Assembly: GCF_043290135.1 (NCBI RefSeq)
Contig: NC_134705.1
Coordinates: forward strand, 60,663,771 to 60,727,770
Direction: 5' to 3'
Length of the DNA: 64,000 nt
Source: Rhipicephalus microplus
Taxonomy: Eukaryota > Arthropoda > Arachnida > Ixodida > Ixodidae
Shown here: positions 25,101 to 35,918 of the stretch, in pieces
Position numbering within the stretch: the stretch's first letter is position 1
Layout of the letters: the number at the start of each line of letters is the position of its first letter
Notes under the pieces: model-generated
Databases searched by the model: none
The model's input: only the letters and a program-made list of their open reading frames with translations
Told to the model about the DNA's origin: nothing
Translations under genes and position numbers: made by a program

Positions 25101-26017
25101 GATTTATTAGCAAATCAACAGCTGTTGGCTTCCGGGTGACGCTGTCTAGCGTACTGTCATTGCTGCAGTATGTCACGAAGGAGCTTCACTACCAGTACCT
25201 GATGACTGCAAAGCTAAGTCAAGATCCAGTGGAGAACCTGTCCGGGATTGTGCGGCAGTCATCAGGCTGCAATGATCACCCAACACCAGAGCAGTTCCTG
25301 ATTACGGTCAATTGCCTCAGCTTTTATAGTTTGGCAAGACCAGTGAGTGGTAGCAGTGTGGAGCCAGTGGTGTTGACAGCACTTCTGGACACAGGGGATG
25401 CACAACTGCAACAAGCAAGCTTGCAAGAAACAATTGAAAAGCATGTTGCACTAGGCGACCTCGACAGTCTGGACGATGCTGCCTGCCAGGAGCCAACTTT
25501 CCCCATTGAACATCACAGCCTCGTGCAAAAAAACAGCAACTCTCGTCTGGTTTACCACATGGCAGGGTATGTGGCCAAGAAGTGTGTGGAGAAGACTGGG
25601 TGTGATACATGCCGCACCCTCCTGCTTGTTCCGGCGTCAGAAGGCAGAGCCGATACACAGGCTGCATTTACAAGTTTTTGCGACAAAGGTTGATTGCTTT
25701 ATCCGTCAAAAGAGCTCTTTGAATTCGTCAACTACCTAGAGGGCGTCTTCACGGGCTGCTTCAGCATGAACCGCCTGCATGCCGACAGCATTTTGGACGT
25801 ACTGTCACTTGTGAAGGGCAAAGACAAAATTATTGGCTGTGCCGCGCATGAAGCTGAAGTGAAAGCAAAGATTTTGCGATTCTACATTGTCACTCGCCTG
25901 CACTTCCTAATAAAGGGTGTCAACAAGGCAAAAGAAGAAAGGCGCAAAATGGCACAGCTTTTGAAAGTGCGCAGGTGCACATGGCATTACAGGATTAGTC
26001 ATAGCATCAGTTTTTGA
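22105..26017 (+). pseudogene. THAP-domain P-like transposase of element B, four exons, three nonsense codons
   Basis: Exons: 22105-22975, 23527-24530, 24608-24843, 24961-26017, all with GT/AG borders and consistent phase. The THAP domain is complete in its ligands (CYAPGC, then CAVCELHF, ending DAVPTI). The catalytic core shows LLIDEMKLSEH and VTCDGATWNRKMW, and the C-terminus shows YHMAGYVAKK with CDTC. The reading frame is open except for three in-frame stops: TAG 22402-22404 directly after the THAP domain, TGA 23655-23657 (a likely CGA to TGA change) and TGA 25691-25693. The intron that A and D have before LFS/LFG is absent here. Start: ATG 22105; the upstream frame begins only at GTG. Likely a recently inactivated copy. 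Confidence 0.87.
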
Positions 26018-26124
26018 GTGGAATGACATTTGGCTCTTGTGAATAAACACGTTGACCGGCATTCGTTTGTTCTGTTGACTCAAATGGCCGAAAACTTTGT
26101 ACATTCAGTCCAAAGCCAATAAGG

Positions 26125-26190
26125 GTCCAGATTTGCAACAGAAGGCCCACTAGACCATAGTCAAGTGGGCCTTCTGTTGCAAATCTGGAC
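26125..26190. repeat. Perfect 27-bp inverted repeat (hairpin) 3' of the B gene
   Basis: Arms 26125-26151 and 26164-26190 are exact reverse complements (GTCCAGATTTGC... / ...GCAAATCTGGAC), separated by 12 bases (AGACCATAGTCA). It lies about 80 bases after the polyA signal at 26042. An RNA from either strand would fold into a long perfect stem. Confidence 0.9.
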
Positions 26191-28911
26191 ACTTATTTTC
26201 TCCTAATTGAATCAATTACAGCAATCTTAGAAACCCTTGTTATCGGCCTTTAATTCTGTCAAAGCATTATTCTCGGTTATTCACTCTCACTCTGCACTCC
26301 CCACTTTGGTAGCCTACACCATAGCGTTTATTATAACATTTAAGCTCCACATTTTTTTTTTGAAACCGTGGTTAAAAGCAATAAATTGTTTACAAGGTTA
26401 GCGCTGGTAGTTTATTTCTGTGTAGCACATTATCGGCGTATCTGAGTAATCTTGCGTGCTGTCGCAGCATGCTCAAAATATCTTAAGTGATTGCAATAAT
26501 TAAAAAGGATACTAAAGTATCACGACAGTTTCGAGGGGTGTGCGAAAAGCTGTGCAAAAGTAGTACGTCAACGGCAGCTATCACTCTCTGGCGTTCAGAC
26601 AAGCGAACGACTGCCGCTGAAAATTTCCATGATAGAAAATTAGCGCACTGACACCGCATTGACTTCTAATTTATACAGTTGCCACCACGACACTTTTTAG
26701 TGGGCCATTTCTTAGAGAAATATGACCCGATCAGTCAATTGGTATCATTGACGCATCGCTGTCCGTGTTCTAGAGGGAACACGGAAAAGAATACACGGCA
26801 CGCTTTCGTTGGAAAGCCTTATAAGTCACTTCGAATTCATTCTCAGTTCTTTTCTTCTACTCTAATGTCTGTATGTAGATCCTGTAAATAGAAAAACAGG
26901 GCGAAACGCGAGAAAGCGTAGCCGACGCACCCCGCCACGCTCGGTCGCGACCAATCCACTTCGCCCGCAGCGCCCTCTACTCCATCAACGAGTGCCGCCT
27001 CGCCAAGAGCGCTCCGTTTGTCCCACTCAGATCCTTCTAGTACACTCCAGCGAAGCTATAATTTTTTGAAAATCGCCGTTTTCTCGCCATTTTCAGAAAA
27101 ATTTTTGCTACCTAGGTGGGTAAAACGAATTTTCTGAAGCACTTTTGCGCAGTTTTCAGTGTAGATATTTTGGAACCAGATAGAAAAAGGGTTCCAGAAA
27201 CTGAAAATTTGAGTTTCAAAAAATCAATTTTTTTGCCATTTTTCGCGATCCCAAAGCTATGTCCCCCCTTAACATTCTTCCAGCTATTCAGCAGGAGCGT
27301 TGCCATGGGCCTGAAGTTTTACCGCGAACAAGAAGAGCCTGGCTTTGAAGACACGGAAGGCACGGAAAGCTTCACAAGGAAAATGAATGACCTCTTCGAC
27401 GCTTTGAATGCGAAGTTCCCAGCAGAAGGCATCCGCAAGAATTTTCGCAAATGAAGGTATAACAAAACGCTTTTACATGCTCAAAGTGTTTACTATTTTA
27501 AACAATGTCCTACACACCATTGCACTTGGTATTCCAGGTCATCATCGAGTTTCTTGACACGCTGAACTCAACAGAGGAGGAGAGTGTTAACAACACGAAG
27601 CTATTTGCCAGCCAGATGACTACTGAATCTCTTCGGGTGACGCTAATGTCAGTTATTGACATTATCACCTGGCTACACAACAAGGACGTCAGATACGTGC
27701 TGACCGCGAAGCTTAACCAGGACCGATTAGAGGTAGCCCTCATAGGGCTTCTTTGTTTTGAAATTACCATTTTTGGCTACTGTGTTCAAAGACTTACTTT
27801 CTCTCTTTTTTTCAGCGCTTCTTTGGTGTGGTGAGAAGCTTTGGAGGTGATGAAGATCACCCGACAATCACGCACTTCGGGCAGATCTTTAGGCTACCGA
27901 GCCTCTACACCCCACTCAAACTGGCAACGAAAGGCAATTGCACCGGTGAGGCGGATCCAGTCCTAGTGAGTGTGGAGCAGAGCCTCAGCGCCAAGAAGTT
28001 GGAGGCTTTGTCCCGAAAAGAAGACCGTCAGCGGAAGCTGGCCACGGTTATTGGTCAGATTGAGCTGCAGGAGGACGTGGATGGCGACGCACTCCAACGC
28101 AGCGACAGGCGCTCAGCTGCATCTACGGCTGTTCTGTACTATCTTGGCGGTTACGTTGTTAAGAAGGCAGCCAAGATGACGAGCTGCAGTGATTGCCATT
28201 GTACTTTGGAAGCTGCATCAGATGCTGCACCTACCGCCGTCCTCGTTGAGTTAAGGTCTTTTGTGCCTGGCGCTCTTAAGCATCCATCTGCAGCTTTAAC
28301 GTGCATGTTGTCAGGCATCGAGTGCGTCATAGAGCGGCACACTAAGGCAAACCAGGTTTTTGTCAACCTGTTCTGGAGAATTCTAGAAGAGTTGTCAGAA
28401 AATACGCTTAGTCGTGTTGGGTGCCCCTTGCACTATCAGGAGCTCAGTGCACACATTATTAGGTTTTACCTTGTAACACACATTCACTTCTCCAGATTTC
28501 TGGAGCAGCATCGAAGTTCCAGTGCTCAAGTAAAGGCAGCGAGAAAGCGGGCAAAGCTGCTGTAGGCTTCCACCGTGGAGGCACTTTTCTTTGCCAGAAA
28601 TTATATTGTACATAGCTTGTGTGAAGGGAATTTCATTGTCTGTTTTTGCTTAGGTGTTATAGCTATGTCCACATTATACATATATACATATTTGTGAAAT
28701 TCTGGGATTGTAACCTGTAGTATTTGTCAGTTGTGCATTGCTTCCTCTTTCTCTCCTCTTTCTTTTTATTTATTTTTTTTCCCTTGGCAGTAAGTGCTCC
28801 TGCTCCGCTGCAGCCTGCCATCTATTTTAGGGCCAGTCAAGTTGCGTACCCACAACCTTTTCCCCTGAATATCTCCCATAGAATAGCGCTTGTTTTTGTT
28901 TTGTTTTTTAA

Positions 28912-28917
28912 AATAAA
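28912..28917 (+). promoter_or_regulatory. Polyadenylation signal of the A transposase
   Basis: AATAAA about 350 bases after the stop codon of exon 5, in a T-rich stretch. It is the best placed signal for this gene. Confidence 0.45.
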
Positions 28918-28984
28918 GTCATTTCATTTCAAAACGTGAGTTGTTGATTCTTAACGGTAGGGCTGTTCGTTTTTTGAATCGTAA

Positions 28985-29066
28985 AGCTAGTTGACAATTG
29001 ACCCAAATAAGATTAAATCAAAGGTGTTTTCACTAGCTAGTTGACAACTGACCCCAATCACATTAA
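28985..29066. repeat. Short imperfect direct repeat in the 3' flank of A
   Basis: Two units near 28987 and 29036 share CTAGTTGACAA(T/C)TGACC and then CAAATAAGATTAA or CAATCACATTAA. About 30 bp each. Confidence 0.6.
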
Positions 29067-30132
29067 GTCGCATTGTAACATACAGAGAACAAAAAACTCG
29101 CGAACCTTTCCATTCACGTAAAGGTGGATGACCACGAAAGCTTTTTAACACACGACATGGGATTGATACGGAGTATAGGAGAAAGGCAAGAACAATATTT
29201 CGTCGTGATCGTGGATGGCAATAATTTCTAATATAGAAATGCGTGTGCGCACGTGCACACACTTTTTTTTCAGCAACTTTGAAAATAGTGGTTACTAACT
29301 GTAATCACCTCAAAGAGCACATCCAAGGGTCAGAAGGTTTAAAATCTAAGTCACATTGTAATATTGACGGTGGTGCATATCCTGTTGATTAGCCGTATAC
29401 GCTCGGGTTCTAAATCACGCTTTTAACGGCGTGCGGCTTTGGTGGTGACCGCGTGTTATTAGCAAACACATTGGACGTTCCTTTTCCAACGCATCACGCG
29501 CTTCAGAGACAGTGGGAGCCCTCGTCCCCGGACAGTAAAGTACATGGAACCGTAGCCATATAATTTTCGCTTTAAAAATCGGGACGGAGATATTTTTCCA
29601 TTACTTCTCAGGAGTGAATTAGCCACCTTTTGATAGTGGCGGAAACAGGCGAACCGCCGCACATCTTTCACAGGCACGCGATACCAGCCTGTAAAGAATG
29701 AAGTGTGAATTGGCCAGAGTGTAAACACTTTTCGGGCGCCTCTAGCACTTTCACAAACTTTATGCGGGCATCATCGAATTGCCTTTAAAAGTACCCGTGT
29801 ATCTAACTGCTACATTCCTGAAACAGCGGCGGAGACCCAGTTTTGAAGTGAAATATGCGAGGAAATATACCAAGCCGCTGTGGGTAAATACCGGTTTCGC
29901 CTGGTATCACGAATTCTTTAACGCAGAACGCCAGAAGACGTGAAAATACGCGTGAAACAGCCACAAACACTCCGTCCGCGAGAGATTTAGGCCGCAGCTG
30001 GCTGCGGCGGAGCATCTGCTGCGAAGCAAGATGGAGCGGTGCCGCCACCTGGCGGTGGGCAGAGGAGTGGAGACACCGGCAGCAGGGGCGCCGGCGGAGA
30101 GTTTTACAACTGAAGCCATTTCAGTAACGTTG

Positions 30133-31736
30133 TCCAGCGCCACCTCAGGGGCGGCCACGCCGGAAGGCAAAGGCAAAGATCGGGCAATGTCAACCATTTC
30201 GACTTCAACAAAACAATCCTACGCCTAGGCCACCAAGAAACCTGGTGTACGACGCGGACCAGATACTGCGGAAAAGAACAGAGGACGCGGACCAGATCCT
30301 GCAAAAAGAAGAACAGAGGAAGAAGAAGAAGGAACAAGAAAAGGCAATTCATCGTGCCTTGTTCATTGAGCAGAGCCGGCAAGCGGTCATCCAGTACGAA
30401 GAGAAGACATATGCTGGAGCAGCTTGAGCCAACCCCATAGAGTTACCACCAGCCCCGCCCGCACCTGTCACACTGGTCCCTGCTGAGACCGTTTTATTTA
30501 GGATGAGTTGACGGCGGCGAGCACTTTCTAGACCGTCCCCTATGCGGGCTACGGCAACGTGCTGGCACAGGCCCCTTGTCAACACGGGCTGTTTCACAAC
30601 GCACGCAGCAAGCCCACGATGACAAACGCCGATAAGTTCTGCAATTGCATGAAGCGCAGCCTGGCTCTCGACGTACTGCGACACCCCGACGAATGGAATA
30701 TAGGACAGCCCAACATTGAGATCCGGGGTGCTCTGGTTGACATGGAGGTTATCAATAACATCTACCTCGTGGATCAAGAGGTCTCGTTCGACCTCAACTA
30801 CGAGAAGCCTCCCCCCCCACAGTCAACCTGAAAGACCGATACAGCGTGGAGGTGAAGAACCAGTTCTCCGTGCTTTTTGAGGATGAACTAGAAACCATCA
30901 AGTTGGAAGCCAGAGACTTCGATGAGCTCACAGGCCTCGTAGCCAGGCCCTCCGTACGTCAGGGAAAGCGCCAGCTCATCTCCCCCACCTCTGACTTTGC
31001 CCAGCGCCGGCGCCACCATAACACTGACCAAGAAGAGGCGGCTCGCCGCCGCCCTCTTCTGGGAGGCAAGTCCCGCGCCCATTGCGAACGTGACGGCCAA
31101 GAGGCCTTGAAACGGGTTGCACGCCGCCTAGCGTGACTCCACACCCAAAGAAGACATCGCCAAGACTGTCATTCTTGGCAACCACTCAGGGGCAGTTCGT
31201 CTGCTCATAGAAGAATACCATCATTGGCTGCGTTTCCCGGCTCTGGCCCACTGCATGGGCAAGTGGTGCTGGCTCGCTGCCTGCAAAGTAAACAGTGTCC
31301 AGCAAGATGTGTGTCTGGACGGTGTTCTACGGAACATGAGCCTTTTCTCCTGTTTGTATTGTGCCCCCGGGTCCTGTGGTTGGGTCTGTGACCTGTGCCG
31401 TGATGAAGACGTTGAGTCCAACCAAGGCCCTATACCCCGTGATGCCCCCGTGACTTTTGAGAGAATCAGCAACGAACAAATCGTGAGCTAGGTCACGGAC
31501 AATACAGGCATCGCAGAAAACGCCATCCTGCCTGCCATTGAGTACGTCCGGACCACTACAGGGGTCAGTTCGAATGAGCCCGATGTCAATGCAGTGATTG
31601 TAAATTTGGCATACTGGATCGCAGACAAATGGGATGGCTCTATCTCAACGAGCCTTCACACATGGACCACGACTCTGTACCCGACTGTCGTAGACAGGAT
31701 CTACTTCCTCTACGACGGCGGCGCGCTCCGAGTGGA
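30133..31736 (+). pseudogene. Unrecognised decayed coding segment, right part (split by element A)
   Basis: Continues the frame of 16476-17406 after the duplicated target bases: a Ser/Thr-rich stretch, then a Lys/Glu-rich charged region near 30300-30420 in a shifted frame. Frames at 30559-30831 and 30846-31136 look protein-like (NIEIRGALVDMEVINNIYLVD; KNQFSVLFEDELETIKLEARD). Bases 31150-31736 give further pieces (HWLRFPALAHCMGKWCW; NAVIVNLAYWIADKWDG). Homopolymers (CCCCCCCC at 30811) probably cause some frame changes. I do not recognise the family. Retroelement or other mobile origin is likely from context only. Confidence 0.35.
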
Positions 31737-32119
31737 CACGGCAACACTGTCGTGACTATGTCACCGACTGTTCCTTTCTTCGTGCAGGTGCTCGCATGGC
31801 TCTTCTTTTCGGGCGCCGCGAACTGCTGTGTGGGATATGACGATCGCCGGAATACTGAACACTTGACCACGCAGCCTTCAGCTCGAGCGGAAAAATGTTA
31901 TGCACACTTCGACGATCAGCTATAGCCGCATCATGGACACATGCTTCTACACATCTTTTGCGCACCCTTGCTGGGCACCTCGACACTGACGCCTCACTGC
32001 GATAGCGCCACTCCCTCCACCCCCCCCCCCCTTGCATAAAAACACCCAGCATCCTCCGTTGGTGCCAGAGGACACAACAACACTGTCGTGACTACGTGTA
32101 ACCGACTGTTCCTTTGTTC

Positions 32120-32967
32120 ATGCAGGTTAGTGGCAAGATACATTGTTTCCGTAGTGATAACCAATTTATAATTGTGTTGCCGTGTCCACAAATAGTATTA
32201 TTGTTGGTTGATTGTTTCACCCTGGCTGACTTTCTATTGTCTTTTTCGCGCGACGAATCAAAGCCAGGACCTGGTACTGAACAACTAATCAAGGAAGTGC
32301 TTGAAACACAAAAAACTATCCTTGCCAAACTAACAGATATTCAAAACAAACAAGCTTCTTCTGAGACTAGTATCCAACAAATTCAAACCCGACTTGCCGC
32401 AATAGAGAACAAACTAGTAAGCCTAGATGAAACTCGAGACAGGATCGACAAACTTGAAAAACTTGTTAGCCGTAATAATCATGACATTCAGTACCTCGAA
32501 TAACAGATTGACAACTTGTAGAATCGATCTAGGAAAAACAATTTCATCGTCAGAGCTATAAAAGAAGAGGAGCAGAAATCCGAAGAAGTGCTGTTGAGAA
32601 AACTCAATGAAAGTGTGTTTTTTAAGATTAAAAACGAAAATCTTACATTTATTAAATGAGTGCACAGGCTCAATATAAAAAAAACACTGGGTAGAGATTG
32701 CCCTATCATCCTCAGCTACAGAGATTAAGTCCTCAAGCATTGCTATAAGCTTAAAGGTACTAAACTCAGTGTCAGTGAAGATTTCTCAAAAAGGGTTGCA
32801 GAAATCCACAGAAACCTCTGGAAGCCATGCGTTGAAGAAAGAATAAAAGGTGCGAAAGTGAAGCTACTGTTCGATAAAATAGAGGCTAACAATGAATTGT
32901 TCGGGTGGAATAAAGCCACAAATGAAAGATATGCCTGCTGCATAATCCCACTAGGGAATCAGAACTG
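32120..32967 (+). pseudogene. LINE 3 ORF1, coiled coil with a 2A-like stretch
   Basis: The first 128 codons are open. They hold a hydrophobic segment (IVLLLVDCFTLADFLLSF), then RDESKPGP, which resembles the C-terminus of 2A-like peptides found at the N-terminus of some LINE ORF1 proteins (consensus DxExNPGP; Lys replaces Asn). After this comes a long coiled coil with heptads (EQLIKEVLETQ to DKLEKLVSRNN). Beyond the stop at 32501 the frame continues with further stops through FSKRVAEIHRNLWKP and ends near GWNKATNERYACC, which looks like the C-terminal domain of ORF1. Non-functional. Confidence 0.6.
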
Positions 32968-32989
32968 ACCCAAATATTCAGTCACTCAC

Positions 32990-35760
32990 CCTTTCAAAAT
33001 CGTTAACGTTAATGCTAGAAGCATTTTAAATAAGTCCGAAGAAATCAAAAGTGTCATCCTTAAACATGACCCAGATGTCATGGTGATAACTGAAACTTGG
33101 CTTCATTGAGACATTCCCGACACTGATGTTTCACCTTCCGGGTATTTTATTGTTAGAAAGAATCGTAGAGGGCGAGGTGGCGGTGTAGCCATTTTGTTTA
33201 AAGGAAATATAACATGCCGAGTACTACCGCATCAAAGTGACGATGACATTGAGGCTATATGGATAGAGACTGAACTAAGCAAACGCAAAGTTTTCGTAGG
33301 TGGCATTAATAGACCACACGATTCACCAGCAGACGTGCTAGTAAAAATTGCAATCTTATGGAATCTGATTTTAGACACCATAATAACATTATATTAGTCG
33401 GCGATTTTAACCTACCAGGCATTGACTGGCTTTTTTATTCCCCAGGCGGCACTGAAGTGAAGAAAAGCGAGCATCTTTTAGAGCTTGGGTACTGCTTTAA
33501 CTTAAACCAACTGGTACCTGAACCAACCAGGCAATCTGAGATTCGTGAGATGCTTCTTGATCTTATATTTATGTCTGCTCATATGATGCCTCTCGTTCAA
33601 AGCTGCGAAGTAGCAGGTGGAATATTGGATCACGAGGCTACCATACTCACCCTGAACTTACCATCTCATTGATTGATAGATATGTGGGGTTTTAACGTCC
33701 CAAAACCACCATACGATTATGAGAGACGCCGTAGTGGAGGGCTCCGGAAATTTCGACCACCTGGGGTTCTTTAACGTGCACCCAAATCTCAGCACACGGG
33801 CCTACAACATTTCCGCCTCCATCGGAAATGCAGTCGCTGCAGCCGGAATTCGAACCCGCGACCTGCGGGTCAGCAGCCAAGTACCTCAGCCACTAGACCA
33901 CCGCGGCAGGGAAACTTATCATCCCATTCCTTTCAAGTTGGTTCCCAACTTTCAGGCGGCCGATGATGTGGCCGTTTGGAACATCTTGACAACTCCTATG
34001 ACGATTTGCTCCCTCCATCAGTCTGGGGAAACTGCGGACAATTTATGGCCATATTTTTCGAACGTGGTCTCGCATTGCATACAAAAATTCATTCCCGTAC
34101 AAAAATTATAGAAAAAGAGACACCCTTGGATCCCGAGAAAAATAATCCATGTAAAGCAGAAACTAAAGCAAAAAAAAAATAATAAACCCTTTCAACTAAT
34201 TCTTCACCTGAAAACAAATGCACTATTCAAAGCTTAAGCAAACAACTCTGAGACTTGGTAACTCAATCTAAATTTAGATTTTATGTTGAACTCCCCCAAT
34301 TTCTGAAAGAGGCTCCTGCAAAGTTTTGGCGCTATGTCAACCCGCCAACAAGATCAAGAGCGTCACTGGCCTCCCAGAATAACACCGACAAATTTAATTC
34401 CTTTTTCGCGTCCCTTTTCACCCGAGATAACGATCTGGCTGCTGCTTTTGCTAATGAGTCAGTGCGTACTCCGCTCGAGAACTTAGAAATTGCCGAAGAG
34501 GAAGCCCTAAATATTTTGTTGCACATCGACATCAAGAGAAGTCCGGGGCTGATCAGATCCCCAACAAGTTTTTATACAGATACGCAATCTGGGTTACGAA
34601 ATACCTGAAGCTCATTTTTCAGACATCGCTGAACACCGGATGCTTTCGGCGTCAGTGGAAATAAACGCAGTTCATACCTATACACAAGTCTGGCTGTAGA
34701 ACCAATGTAAAAACTACAGATCAATTTCTTTGATTTCTACTAGCTCGAAAGTGCTCGAACACATTGTTGCTAATCATCTGATGACATACCTCGACCATCA
34801 GAACCTGCTACACTCACAACCAAAGTCTATCAACTATTAGTCAGCTAATTGAAGTAGTGCACAACTTTGTCCAAACCATAAACTCTCGTAGTCAAACAGA
34901 TATCATAGGCTTGGATTTTTCTAAAGCTTTCGACAAGGTGTCACATCCTAAATTACTACAGAAAATTGCTGTGATATTCAACAATGCTTCCTTAACCCAG
35001 TGGTTTCATTCATACCTTTATGGGTGCCATGAATTCGTCCGTTTGGGAAGTCCACAATCTAACATGCGCCCTGTCTTTTCAGGAGTCCCTCAAGGGAGCA
35101 TCTTGGGACCTGTATTCTTTTTAATTTTTATGACCGACCTACCCCGCGATCTCACAGTGCCGGTTAGGCTATATGCTAATGACTATATTGTATAACGCAA
35201 TACACACACCCTCAGGCCAAGTTGAGCTCAACGCAAACCTAAAAAAAAATTAACACTGGCGCGAAAGCTGGCAAATGGAATTAAATTTAATTAAAACAGT
35301 CTACATGTGCGTCTCTTGCAAAAAAAATGTCTTCCACTTTCAGTATTCTATTGGCAACCACATTCTAATGAACATCAAAAAGCTTAAATATCTTGGTTTA
35401 TTTAACAATTACGCATGACCTCCGCTGGGATACCCACATCGACAATGTATCTTCTAAAGCCAATAAGGGTCTCTGGGCGCTTAGGCGTAACCAAAGATAT
35501 GCCTCTACAGATATTAAAAGCCTAGCATACAAAATGTTGATACGCCCTATTCTTGAGTATGCTCAAATTGTATGTTTGATACACAATCAAAAAAATCAAA
35601 CAGGACAGAGTACAAAGGCTTGCTTCGAGGTTTATTTTTAACAAGTACAAACGATGCAATTCACCTTCTGAGTTGCGCAAACTTGCTCTTTCGAGTGACC
35701 GAAGCTCTTTCGAGCGACTGAAGTATCTGTATGAAATTATACACCACAACATAAAAATAA
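32990..35760 (+). pseudogene. LINE 3 ORF2: endonuclease and reverse transcriptase, broken
   Basis: Endonuclease motifs: VNVNARSILNK near 33003, VMVITETWLH near 33080, IILVGDFNLPGIDW near 33388, and ILDHEATIL near 33627 just before the SINE. Reverse transcriptase motifs: DIIGLDFSKAFDKVSHPKL near 34900, SGVPQGSILGPVFF near 35080, and RLYANDYIV near 35170, where Asn replaces the first Asp of YADD. Many stops and frameshifts, plus the SINE at 33671, make it inactive. The family resembles Jockey/CR1-group LINEs; the clade is not resolved. Confidence 0.75.
33671..33912 (-). repeat. tRNA-derived SINE inserted in LINE 3
   Basis: Minus-strand copy with A and B boxes (reverse complement reads GGTTCGAATTCC). 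Target duplication of 16 bp with two mismatches: AACTTACCATCTCATT (33655-33670) and AACTTATCATCCCATT (33913-33928). The 3' end carries GATTGATAGAT. Confidence 0.87.
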
Positions 35761-35918
35761 ATCAGGATGAATACTGAAATAAAACACAATTAAACTTACA
35801 GACATCGTCATAACATGTACATTTCCCTGCTGTTTGCCCAAAATAATTGCTTTAAATTTAGCTTTTTCCTAAAACCATTGCTCAATGTAACTTGTTACCC
35901 GATGACATTGTAACCTCG

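Larger units (their letters stand above)
21811..27049 (+). mobile_element. P-superfamily DNA transposon B, inside element E
   Basis: Bounded by a perfect 8-bp target duplication GCGAAGCT (21803-21810 and 27050-27057). Inverted ends: left AGAGTGTACTAGAAG, right (reverse complement) TGGAGTGTACTAGAAG, both followed after two or three bases by CTGAGTGGGAC. A further subterminal match is GTGGATTGGT. The interior holds a four-exon THAP transposase gene (22105-26017), a polyA signal AATAAA at 26042 and a 27-bp perfect hairpin at 26125-26190. Total 5.2 kb. Confidence 0.88.
19458..27268. mobile_element. TTAA-flanked element E, inside intron 2 of the A gene
   Basis: TTAA occurs at 19454-19457 and 27269-27272. 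Inside it the two ends read, inward, GGGGGGAGGTGGC on the left and GGGGGGACATAGC on the right: seven identical bases, then weak similarity. Removing the insert joins a normal intron (donor GTATGA at 19328, acceptor CAG at 27283). The left part (19458-21802) and right part (27058-27268) contain no transposase, only AT-rich ends, a direct repeat (21119-21478) and a run of about 15 G at 21017-21032. It is therefore probably a non-autonomous element of about 2.6 kb, later enlarged by B. End similarity to G and F suggests it depended on a Mutator-like enzyme. Confidence 0.68.
17648..28565 (+). pseudogene. THAP-domain P-like transposase of element A, five exons
   Basis: Exons by GT/AG borders and homology to B and D: 17648-19087, 19181-19327, 27284-27456, 27538-27732, 27816-28565. 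The N-terminus is a THAP zinc domain (C4, C9, ending VPKVF), but the third ligand is Tyr in VYNLHF where Cys is expected. A coiled coil follows (residues about 200-240), then an RNase-H-like core with acids in VLDEIKL (D330) and VVSDGAGNN (D420). The C-terminal exon holds YYLGGYVVKK and CSDCHC, as in related proteins. Exon 3 ends in an in-frame TGA and the wrong phase for exon 4, so at least one frameshift is present. The first ATG is 17648; the longer upstream frame starts only at TTG. Probably dead, though long exons remain open. Confidence 0.85.
17407..30132 (+). mobile_element. P-superfamily DNA transposon A, full length, with nested insert
   Basis: Both ends are visible. The left end begins CAACGTTACT at 17407 and the right end closes AGTAACGTTG at 30132. 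The inverted repeat is about 33 bp with roughly four mismatches and includes the identical core GCTTCAGTTGTAAAACTC. The element is flanked by an 8-bp duplication, TCCAGCTC (17399-17406) and TCCAGCGC (30133-30140), one mismatch. Eight-base duplications and ends starting CA are the hallmark of P elements. Its transposase gene (17648-28565) contains an 8-kb intron filled by elements E and B. Without them the element would be about 4.9 kb. The 3' part 28566-30132 has a polyA signal at 28912 and no other gene. Confidence 0.88.

Noticed and set aside
31408..31440. 2A peptide suggested by DVESNQGP
   Set aside because: Gln replaces the essential Pro of NPGP, and the frame around it is unidentified; probably chance.
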